DNA of 64,000 nucleotides from Bacteroides salyersiae WAL 10018 = DSM 18765 = JCM 12988. GTDB lineage: Bacteria; Bacteroidota; Bacteroidia; Bacteroidales; Bacteroidaceae. How positions within the stretch are numbered: the stretch's first letter is position 1; each line of letters begins with the position of its first letter. Positions 53,301-60,708 of the stretch are shown here, piece by piece. Both the position numbers and the translations under genes were made by a program. The notes under the pieces were generated by a model. It ran no database searches. It was not told where the DNA came from and saw only the letters and a program-made list of their open reading frames with translations. The DNA is taken from positions 928,693 to 992,692 of the forward strand of contig NZ_KB905466.1 in NCBI RefSeq assembly GCF_000381365.1, read 5' to 3'.

Positions 53301-54105
53301 ACACTTCTTTTCCGGCATTATCCACCCAATTGATGAAGTGGAAACCAAACTTCGGTGAAGCAGTAACCGTCACATTCGTGCCCTCATCCATCAGGTCGCC
53401 CGCAGGCAATTGATTGACAGTACCTGCATTTTCCGGTTGCAAAGCTGTCGTAATACTGTATTGCGGCACTTCTACAGCCGTCCCGTTGACTGTACCCGTC
53501 ATCACCACATTATTGAAACCGATTTCCTTATTATTAGCCAGGTTATAAACACTGATTATCAATGATATTTCTTCATCTGTTGCCGGCATACCGGTCAATT
53601 CATAAGTACATTCGGTTGCATTTACAGAAGCCCCGGAACGATTCGGCTTGACATTACTTGCCACTGTCTTTTTCATTCCATCGGCGTATTTCAGATAAAT
53701 ATCGATCATACCGCCACCTGTACCGAACACTCCCATCTTAAAAGAAATACTTCCCGGTTGATACATCAGACCTTTGGCGGGTTTTATAGAATAGACCAGA
53801 TCGTGACCGTCGGTCGCTGCATTCATCTGGGCACTGGGCTTATAGTTATTCATACTCAAATTCTCATCGGCTCCTTTGTATTCCTGTTGTTTGGTAAAAG
53901 TCATTTCCTTCCCCAAGACAAAAGCAGTCGTACTAAAAGCATGCTCATTGCTGACAACGGCTTGTGACGGTTCATTGGCACCGCCGGACATTCCCCAAAT
54001 GGCCGTTACCGTCTCATTGTCGAAAGTCTGTGCCGTAACCCATTGTGCGGCAAATCCCAGTATTCCGAGCAAACAGCCCTTTAATAAAGATTCTTTGTTC
54101 ATCAT
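50386..54105 (-). CDS. Pectin methylesterase (CE8), large multidomain
   Basis: 1239 residues from the ATG at 54105, which gives a signal peptide MMNKESLLKGCLLGILGFAAQ; a start at 54135 is possible. The N-terminal ~690 residues hold beta-sandwich and InlB-like repeats (FGFHFINWVDNAGKEV) and a Big_5-like Ig domain. The CE8 beta-helix spans about 705-1025, with SYQDTYLSP, EGAVDFIYGGG and YFGRPWHN carrying the catalytic glutamine, aspartate and arginine. The C-terminal ~70 residues resemble a type IX secretion sorting tail. It removes methyl groups from homogalacturonan. It is 31 bp after the CE12 gene. Confidence 0.92.
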   Translation of the reverse strand: MMNKESLLKGCLLGILGFAAQWVTAQTFDNETVTAIWGMSGGANEPSQAVVSNEHAFSTTAFVLGKEMTFTKQQEYKGADENLSMNNYKPSAQMNAATDGHDLVYSIKPAKGLMYQPGSISFKMGVFGTGGGMIDIYLKYADGMKKTVASNVKPNRSGASVNATECTYELTGMPATDEEISLIISVYNLANNKEIGFNNVVMTGTVNGTAVEVPQYSITTALQPENAGTVNQLPAGDLMDEGTNVTVTASPKFGFHFINWVDNAGKEVSAENPYSFSLKANTSLKAVFQEVNTYTFTTRCINDLEMQIGSISLNPESTEGKYEEGTVVTVVANELPITRFLNWEDEFENSNVTKPERTVTVKQNTEIVANYEIQDFIAAYNSDKAEIWANKGTYPFAADYVWDSERNATASVVKISDGNSLDGNSSGTPVVRMRKGAVISSVNGLYMNGYRSTDVAMQVQFSTKKFTTVRFTAALVAKNAANVNWKVLYSTDGTVYNPVINNGEELVYKLSNGLATSVDFELPAEEVAEKEMVYIRFTGTGDELLNDNNGEYNFDKVDSGSGLNYTDHSETGLGNIYVFGTPIIDEDPDAPVIKAIIPADKATGVSANGKITISYDERIQAGTGEATLTGNGKTIVLEPEYGSSSVSFRYANLAYATQYTLELPEGYVTDRSDNRAPAVNTTFTVMERVKPEARLFNAIVDQSLDASIAPTSTTIGQYKTIQEAIDAVPVTNNKPWLIFIKAGYYNDLNNRTFSTGKYTWEDQSGKLPASEDSRIVVVDRPFIHLIGEDVNKVTIAQDRVAGSNSADKSQPWYNVAEGATLVIKSNDFYAENLTIDNEWWTKYEGNEARGPQALSLYVEADRVAFNNCRIRSYQDTYLSPKTGNTNTGNNQPHYYDRNYFRNTMIEGAVDFIYGGGDVYFDNCTLNIVRESGGYIVAPSHYTDMKDSQGNVTQACTRWGYVFKNTTITAPDGKEDKTQVYFGRPWHNEPKTVFIDTECRVKPYEGYWYPKMGAIPALWAVYNIWDKNGYKMSEKSIEEYWYEENGQTIYGKAKNFLTDEEAASYTLENVFGGDGTDAVTGMWNPLPMVEQTSKPVINGKEGDTAFGWTADEYAICYVVTINGKVAGFTVDTRYEANLNDVVTVQSVNEYGALSEASDEFTVGNTGTGLENTAMESPVIVIGSKGTISVRGIEIPTRIYVYGIDGTLIQNLEVHRNVSLSVPAGRYIVKANDSVTKVSVN

Positions 54106-54136
54106 ATATATTCTTATTTTAGATATAAAACTCATT

Positions 54137-56089
54137 TCATTTTTTAATGATACGCAGTGTCTGTATCCGGTTTCCTGTCATCAGTTTACAGAGATAAATA
54201 CCATTCAAGAAGCCGCCCAGACTGATTTCATGTGCATAATCCCCCGCTTCCAAGTTATCATTATAATGATGCATTGTACGTCCCTCCATATCATAGAGAG
54301 TGATATTCACCGGAGACAACTCGGAAAGCCCATAATGCAAAGTAGTCTTATCAGTAGTGATTGCCGGAGCACAATAAGCCTTTCCTACATTCCGGGGCGT
54401 CTCTATCGAAGTAGCTCCCCCTTCCGTCACTACCCCTTTCACCGTCACTCCATAAAGACAGATCGACTTCCGGTTCGACTTACTGCTATACCAGGGGTAT
54501 ACACGCAGATAGAGAGTCTCTTCTCCGTTCAGTTCGATAATCTCTTTCAAAGAAATGGGGTACATCGTATTGGATACATTAGTAGGGCGGTTACTGATCA
54601 ACGTATATTCCCCGAATCCCGGATCTTTGGAACACATCACCCGGAAACACATGCCATTGCCACCGGAACCACCGGCATACAGTCCGATAGAATCGATATT
54701 GAAAGTGGTTCCGGCATTAGCCGTTACCGAAAATTCAATATAGCGGTTGTAGTTTACATCTATCTCATTTTCCGGCCATTCATCTCCTTCGATGATGTTG
54801 CGCTGAGTTTTCGTTTCCGGATCTATCCATCCATCTATCCAAGTCGTCGGATTTCCCGGTTTGGCATAACGGTCGGCATACATCTGGCTGAAAACCTCTT
54901 CTGCTGCCAAGATGGGACCGGTTACCACTGCTTTGGTATCCTGACTTAACTGCCAATAGGCCTGAGCCGCGACTCCTCCTTCAAAAGACACACCCTCACC
55001 TGTCAACGTTGCCGTTTTAGTATTCGTGCCATTGCTCACAGTCAGCGTTCCATTCTTTACACCTTTCTCCGTCGGCAGGAACTTTACATAAATAGAAGTC
55101 ATCGGTACATTTCCATTCTCATAACTTATTTCCAAAGTAGAGGCAAATGCTTCAGTCGCGCTTCGGGAAACTTCAAATCCTTCCGAAGCGGTCACGGTTA
55201 TTTTCCCGTTCTCCGGGGTCAAATCGATACCACTGACCGAAAAAGCATATACAGAACCGGCATTGAGATAACTTTTTCCGAAGTTATGCGAAACCGGATT
55301 AATCAATATATCCGGATTTGCATTAAAATACTCCGTCAATAATCCTTGTGCCGCCAATCCCTGTACAGCCAAACGGGCATAAAGTGTAGCCCCATATTCT
55401 CCGATATGAGTACCATCGCCTACATTATAAATAAGTTCTTTTGCTTTCTCTTCACCGTATTCGTCACAAATAGCACGCGTCAAAGCCGTATGGTCCACCA
55501 ATAAGCAATTCAGCTCCACAGCCACTTCTTTCATAGCAGCTACATAATCCAAATCTCTACCGGAGGACATGATCACATCCGCTCCCAGATTATGCGCCCC
55601 TTTATCCGTTATCTTATTAGCGCTGAAGTAACCGCGTACAATCGGAGTGAACAAAATAGGAGTAGCATTCAATTCCCGAACCTCATTGACATATTTCCGA
55701 AGGTATTCTTTGTAAGTAGTCCACGGATAAGTTCCGACTTCTCCATCCGCTCCCGCGTGTTTCTCATCATTATGTCCGAATTGTATAATGACATAATCTC
55801 CCTCTTTTATTTGCGGTTTCACCGTTGTCCAGAAACGGCTCTCCTCATAAAATGTTTTCGAACTCGTACCGCTCTTGGCACGATTGTTCAATGTAGCACC
55901 GTTGACCATAAATTGCGGAAGCATCTGAGGCCATCCGCGTTGGCCGTTGGTATTTACGGAAGGATCGGTCGATTTCTCTTCCATCGTAGAGTCACCGATG
56001 GTATGAACAGTAGGAGCCTGCGCAGAAACTGAAGCAAGCCCAAGACTGCAAAGGGCAGTCAGAAGAAAAGATTTTAATTTGTTTTTCAT
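54137..56089 (-). CDS. Rhamnogalacturonan acetylesterase (CE12, SGNH fold)
   Basis: 650 residues from the ATG at 56089 with signal peptide MKNKLKSFLLTALCSLGLA. Block I HTIGDSTMEEKST holds the catalytic serine, NRAKSGTSSKTF is block II, IQFGHNDEKH block III, and DGTHIGEYGATLYA supplies the Asp-His pair. It removes acetyl groups from rhamnogalacturonan. A C-terminal sorting-type domain (LSPVNITLYDMEGR and GGFLNGIYLCKLM) follows a beta-sandwich. It is probably transcribed with CE8, and its promoter has a large dyad upstream. Confidence 0.9.
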   Translation of the reverse strand: MKNKLKSFLLTALCSLGLASVSAQAPTVHTIGDSTMEEKSTDPSVNTNGQRGWPQMLPQFMVNGATLNNRAKSGTSSKTFYEESRFWTTVKPQIKEGDYVIIQFGHNDEKHAGADGEVGTYPWTTYKEYLRKYVNEVRELNATPILFTPIVRGYFSANKITDKGAHNLGADVIMSSGRDLDYVAAMKEVAVELNCLLVDHTALTRAICDEYGEEKAKELIYNVGDGTHIGEYGATLYARLAVQGLAAQGLLTEYFNANPDILINPVSHNFGKSYLNAGSVYAFSVSGIDLTPENGKITVTASEGFEVSRSATEAFASTLEISYENGNVPMTSIYVKFLPTEKGVKNGTLTVSNGTNTKTATLTGEGVSFEGGVAAQAYWQLSQDTKAVVTGPILAAEEVFSQMYADRYAKPGNPTTWIDGWIDPETKTQRNIIEGDEWPENEIDVNYNRYIEFSVTANAGTTFNIDSIGLYAGGSGGNGMCFRVMCSKDPGFGEYTLISNRPTNVSNTMYPISLKEIIELNGEETLYLRVYPWYSSKSNRKSICLYGVTVKGVVTEGGATSIETPRNVGKAYCAPAITTDKTTLHYGLSELSPVNITLYDMEGRTMHHYNDNLEAGDYAHEISLGGFLNGIYLCKLMTGNRIQTLRIIKK

Positions 56090-56116
56090 GATCGATATGG
56101 ATTGTTTTTCGAAAGG

Positions 56117-56124
56117 CAAAGCTA
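56117..56124 (-). promoter_or_regulatory. -7 box for the CE12-CE8 operon
   Basis: The minus strand reads TAGCTTTG, 28 bp before the ATG at 56089. The dyad at 56143-56190 lies 18 bp upstream, over the -33 region. Confidence 0.5.
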
Positions 56125-56142
56125 ATGCATGCCTTTTCTTTT

Positions 56143-56190
56143 TTATTGCACAATCTATTCAATCTCCCGATTGAACAAATTGTGCAATAA
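56143..56190. promoter_or_regulatory. 48-bp nested dyad, candidate HTCS operator
   Basis: TTATTGCACAAT (56143-56154) is inverted at 56179-56190, and inside it TTCAATC (56158-56164) is inverted at 56169-56175, with matching 3-base spacers. No T-run follows on either strand, so it is not a terminator. Its place over the -33 region fits an activator-binding site, such as for the AraC-type domain of the adjacent HTCS; this is inferred. Confidence 0.6.
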
Positions 56191-56261
56191 AATCAAATAA
56201 CAATCTATATCCAATTACTCAATTTTTCCACATGATGGTCAAAAAATACCATCACAGAACT

Positions 56262-58148
56262 TTATTCTATCATCGAATCATGCTCTTTCAGATAAATACG
56301 CAACAGCTCAAAAAACGCTGGAGCGTCCAGCAATACAATATTTTCATCCTGCGTTTTCACCTCATCCATCACCTCACAATACCAGGTAGGCTGCTTTAAA
56401 ATGTTACGAAACCAATGGAAAGGCAACGCCGAACGTTCTTTCACACGCTTCACAATTCTTCCGGCAGCAACTTTCGGATCATCGTCATTAATATCCAGAT
56501 CGGCACGAATGACCGGCATATTGCCATGCAGGGAGGCAGTCACAGTCTTCTGAGGTACAATGCCATTCGGACTGAAAGAAGCATAACAGTCCAAGCCTTC
56601 TTCATTCAATCCCGGAGCCTGTCCGTCGATGACAAAACCAGTAACGGATAATCCCCACTTGTCATAGTACTTCTTACAATGCTTGCCCCATACTTTCAGT
56701 CCGGACGGAAGCCCGGACAAATCACGAGGTTCTTGCAACATACCCGGCATTATATATCCCGCACCGTTATCGGCAGAAGCAAAATAATCATTCTCAGTTG
56801 CCGTCGTACGGAAATTATGCATAATATGTGGTACACGTTCGGCCAATACAGGACTGATACACCACATCAACGGTAACTTTCCACGATTAGGGTCATCCCA
56901 AATTGAGGGGGTACGTTGTGAAATCCATGCAGAAGCATCATAGTCGCCAACATAAAAGATAATAAAATTCCGCCCGGCCACATTCACTTTTCCATCAGCC
57001 GTCAATAATCCTCTTTTTTGCAGCTCCTTATGGGAAATCCAATCCTGTGTATATTTCTTTTTTGTAGGAAAGTGCTGCCAGAAAGAGGCATTCGCCAATG
57101 CACCATAGCTAATGGCATCCGCATCCTTAAAAGCATTGTATGCACTGATAATACGGCTAAACTCCCACTCTGTCGGCACATCATCATGAATACCCGAAGC
57201 ATGCATCGTATATTTATAAGCCCAAGAAGGGAAACCTCCGATATAACACATCTTCTCATGCTTATTCTGTTGATAAGCCAATAACAACATTTCTTTCAAG
57301 GTTTGCAAGTCCGTACCTACCGGCTGAGAAGGATCGTCTGTAGCCGGTTCATCTCCCCAGGGAGATAAGTCAAAGAAAAAGGCCCTCTTACTTACAAAAA
57401 AATCATGATTACTCAAGGTATGGTGATTTTTTACAGCCGCAAAAGGTTTCTGCTTCCAATACTGGTCGATGTAATAAGCGGCAAATTCCGTATTGCACTT
57501 ACCGGTTTTCATATATTTCTCTATAAACCATACATAAGGATCATTCTTCAGAGAGCCGGTAGAAAGACGTGACGTTTCCGGTATTTCCATTCCTTTTTTA
57601 CCTGTAAACATAGAGGTTCCGTCCGGATTCAACAGCCATCTTTTTACCGGTAGCTTCGGCCCGTGTACCACAAGACGGTCATACAGACTTCCCGGAGTAT
57701 CGTCGTAACGAATGGCAACCAAATTCTCAATACCAGCCACAGAAGAGGCAACATTACTGGTGGAAGGAACATTTCCATCATAGACAACCACTCCTTCTAT
57801 ATAAGAAGCATATGCAGTAAATAATTCCTCCATCGTCCGGTACGTCTGCGTTTCACGTCCGTATAACCACTCTCCCTTCCGACTGTATTTATTCCACCAA
57901 TAACCATCAATATCATTATTACCCTCCATTACAAAATAAACATACAAGCGGGGAGTATCCCTGTTTACCACTCCTTGCAAAGTAGACACAGCATGTACAT
58001 CATCCCAAGCCAAATTGAGCCCCTGTGCTGTGCTCAAATCAGCCTGAAGGGTATAACGCAAATCATAAATACCAATTTTATTTCCGGCAAAAGTGGCATT
58101 TGCCACCAGCAATAATACAACTATTATTTTCAAATATTTATTTATCAT
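56262..58148 (-). CDS. GxGYxYP-type putative glycoside hydrolase
   Basis: 628 residues with signal peptide (about 1-21, ending TFAG). The opening IGIYDLRYTLQADLSTAQGLNLAWDDV and the block DNGAGYIMPGMLQEPR match the GxGYxYP family, here with M in place of the second Y. The family is predicted to be glycoside hydrolase-like but I know of no proven activity. It lies between the GH51 gene (25 bp) and the CE12 gene (173 bp with the dyad), so it probably ends the upstream transcript. A role in pectin side-chain breakdown is suggested by context only. Confidence 0.82.
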   Translation of the reverse strand: MINKYLKIIVVLLLVANATFAGNKIGIYDLRYTLQADLSTAQGLNLAWDDVHAVSTLQGVVNRDTPRLYVYFVMEGNNDIDGYWWNKYSRKGEWLYGRETQTYRTMEELFTAYASYIEGVVVYDGNVPSTSNVASSVAGIENLVAIRYDDTPGSLYDRLVVHGPKLPVKRWLLNPDGTSMFTGKKGMEIPETSRLSTGSLKNDPYVWFIEKYMKTGKCNTEFAAYYIDQYWKQKPFAAVKNHHTLSNHDFFVSKRAFFFDLSPWGDEPATDDPSQPVGTDLQTLKEMLLLAYQQNKHEKMCYIGGFPSWAYKYTMHASGIHDDVPTEWEFSRIISAYNAFKDADAISYGALANASFWQHFPTKKKYTQDWISHKELQKRGLLTADGKVNVAGRNFIIFYVGDYDASAWISQRTPSIWDDPNRGKLPLMWCISPVLAERVPHIMHNFRTTATENDYFASADNGAGYIMPGMLQEPRDLSGLPSGLKVWGKHCKKYYDKWGLSVTGFVIDGQAPGLNEEGLDCYASFSPNGIVPQKTVTASLHGNMPVIRADLDINDDDPKVAAGRIVKRVKERSALPFHWFRNILKQPTWYCEVMDEVKTQDENIVLLDAPAFFELLRIYLKEHDSMIE

Positions 58149-58173
58149 TCTTAGAGTGTTCTATTTTCATCAT

Positions 58174-60705
58174 TTACTTCTTACACGGTATTCTCAATAT
58201 CATCAACGAATTAGCCGGACAATCGACATTAAATGTACTGCCAATTCCTGATAACTCAGAAACTTCCGGAACCACTTTAAAAGGAGTACTGAAACTATTT
58301 TCCTCAAATCGCTCATTCGCTCCTAATACAATTTTAGTCCCTTTCGAAGCAATATCCATCGCATTCTCCAACTCCACTTTGACTTTCCAGTTTCCGGACT
58401 CTGCATTTACCAATTTAACAATGATCTCATTGCGTTCCCTGTCATAACCCGATACAACATATTGCTTCGTCTGAGGAGCATACGTATATTCATATTGCAG
58501 TTCGTCATCCAAAAAACATTGCCAATGGGCACCTTTGATCTCAATCCGTACCGTATACCACTGATTCGCCTTTATAGACGTATTATTCCGATAATCAAAT
58601 AAAGAAATGGAACCCTCATTGTTTATCTCACGGAAAATAACCGACTCATTGGTATGACTTCCCATATCCGCCATAAAATAGTTGTTCAGATCAGCACCGC
58701 CAAAGATAATTCTAAAACCTTCCGTACCGGATATCTTTTTAGCTTTCAACTCGATGGTACAATCTTCAAACTCACAGTCTTTAAGAACAGCAAAAGCATC
58801 TATCCCCTTCTGACTTTGAAACAGGACATCTTCTTTCACATTCCAATTCCCACGGACAACCTCCCATTTATTCACAAAATCATCCCATCCGGAAACATGT
58901 CTTTCTTCACCGTTTGCCATAATTTTCAGGTCTTTAAATTCAACCTCTGTATTATTGGTTCCCAAACCGATAAATCCTTTCGTCCGGAATGCAGGGGCGG
59001 GAGAACCAACTTTCAAATCCGTATGCAGATTTACATCCGGCCGGTTCTCGGAAAACATTTTCAATACATAATAATTAGTACGACCGTAAACAGAATCATT
59101 TTTCAACACCAGCAGATGATCTCTTCCGTGAGCTGCATGCTGAATCAACGGGGCATAAGACACCATTCGAACCTTATCCGCATTCCTCTCAACTCCTGTC
59201 AGATAGGCAGCTTCTCCCAAAGATGAATAAAGAGAAGGCCGGCCGATAGCCGCATATTCTCCTACATAGATTTTATAAGGAGTATCATCGGGCAACTTAT
59301 CATAAACATCAGCGTTATTATAGAACCAACCGGCCGTTTCATAGTAGTGGGGATCTAAAATATCGATTTGCTCTGCATCCTGAATATAAGGACTGAACAT
59401 GAGCGCACATATAATCTCTATCTGAGGATACTTTTCCTTGATTGCCTTATAAAAGCGATTATAGTTTTTCACATATCGGAGGCCGATATTTTCATTTCCC
59501 ACCTCCACATATTTCAACGGAAAAGGTTTCGCATGACCATTTTCCGCTCTTTTTTTTCCGTAAGTGGTGGTCGTATCACCTAACGCATACTCAATGGCAT
59601 CCAAAGCTTCCTGGATCAAATCATTTATCTGATGCTCGCCATTCCAGTAGTCGCCATTCCGAAACAGACAGGACATGCCGGCATTACAAACAAACATACC
59701 ATCGGCATCAATATCTTCACAGAACTGTAAAAACTCGTGATACCCGAACCCATAGGTGCTGCGATAGCCCCATAAGTTGTATTCTCCCGGACGTTCTACA
59801 ATATCTCCTATCGTCTCCTTCCATTTAACACGGTTATCCATGGTCAAGCCTTCGACAATACAGCCACCAGGCCAACGAACAAAATCGGGATGCAACGACT
59901 CAAGCATTTCGGCAACATCTTTTCGCAATCCGTTTTTATGTCCACGAAAAGTGTTCTCGGGAAACATCGATACAAAATCAATATATACTTTGCCTTTATG
60001 AGGTAATAACAAAGCAAAACGAAGATCATTTGCTGTTACATCAACCGTAAAAGTTCCTTCATAACGATTCCAGGAACCATCCTGTACAACCCGGAATTCC
60101 TCAGAAGCCACAACCTGTTCCTCACGATCCAGCAGGACAGCTTTCACTACAGCATTCCTCAATTCTTCCGTAAACAAATGAAATTGAAAATTATACTTTT
60201 GTCCTTCGGTTACAGCTATTCCCCAGTAACCGGCATTCATAACCAATACATCAGATACGGATGCACCGAGATTTACAAATAAGGAATGAGGAGTAGCACT
60301 GTTCAATGGTTTCTCCTCCGTTATTTTATAAGAAGGAACGGTTGTACCGGAAATACACTTAACTTCCCAGCCTTCCATAAAAAGAGAATCGCTCCATGCA
60401 ATACTAAAATGATTGATGGAATCATTGGAATAGCAATGTAAAGGTTTGGCTATCGCTTTTCCATCCTTCAAAACCATACCGGAGGGCAAAGTACCATCTT
60501 CAAAACCACGGTTTCTTATCATTTCCGCATATAAACCTCCATCACCGGAATGAGTAATCTCCTCAAAAAAGATACCATATAAAGAGGAAGGTATCTCGGC
60601 CTCTTCTTTTGACAAATCAATCGTTACTACATCAATAGGTTGATTGCAGGACAGTAAAGAGAACAAACCTCCAAACTGTACCATTGTTTTCACCCATGTT
60701 TTCAT
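58174..60705 (-). CDS. Alpha-L-arabinofuranosidase (GH51) with inserted LamG-like domain
   Basis: 843 residues. The N-terminus ends in LLSC, a lipobox, so it is a lipoprotein. Family features are SLYGIFFEEITHSGDGGLYAEM, the acid/base glutamate in KYVEVGNENIG and the nucleophile glutamate in IYVGEYA. A sandwich domain (about 590-740, KIMANGEERHVSGWDDF) is inserted before the C-terminal beta-domain. It would remove arabinose side chains from arabinan or pectin. It lies 3 bp after the DUF4965 gene and 25 bp before the GxGYxYP gene. Confidence 0.92.
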   Translation of the reverse strand: MKTWVKTMVQFGGLFSLLSCNQPIDVVTIDLSKEEAEIPSSLYGIFFEEITHSGDGGLYAEMIRNRGFEDGTLPSGMVLKDGKAIAKPLHCYSNDSINHFSIAWSDSLFMEGWEVKCISGTTVPSYKITEEKPLNSATPHSLFVNLGASVSDVLVMNAGYWGIAVTEGQKYNFQFHLFTEELRNAVVKAVLLDREEQVVASEEFRVVQDGSWNRYEGTFTVDVTANDLRFALLLPHKGKVYIDFVSMFPENTFRGHKNGLRKDVAEMLESLHPDFVRWPGGCIVEGLTMDNRVKWKETIGDIVERPGEYNLWGYRSTYGFGYHEFLQFCEDIDADGMFVCNAGMSCLFRNGDYWNGEHQINDLIQEALDAIEYALGDTTTTYGKKRAENGHAKPFPLKYVEVGNENIGLRYVKNYNRFYKAIKEKYPQIEIICALMFSPYIQDAEQIDILDPHYYETAGWFYNNADVYDKLPDDTPYKIYVGEYAAIGRPSLYSSLGEAAYLTGVERNADKVRMVSYAPLIQHAAHGRDHLLVLKNDSVYGRTNYYVLKMFSENRPDVNLHTDLKVGSPAPAFRTKGFIGLGTNNTEVEFKDLKIMANGEERHVSGWDDFVNKWEVVRGNWNVKEDVLFQSQKGIDAFAVLKDCEFEDCTIELKAKKISGTEGFRIIFGGADLNNYFMADMGSHTNESVIFREINNEGSISLFDYRNNTSIKANQWYTVRIEIKGAHWQCFLDDELQYEYTYAPQTKQYVVSGYDRERNEIIVKLVNAESGNWKVKVELENAMDIASKGTKIVLGANERFEENSFSTPFKVVPEVSELSGIGSTFNVDCPANSLMILRIPCKK

Positions 60706-60708
60706 ACT

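Noticed and set aside
53876..54949. 357-codon frame crossing the CE8/CE12 boundary on the plus strand
   Set aside because: Antisense to two genes with clear motifs; composition is shadow-like.
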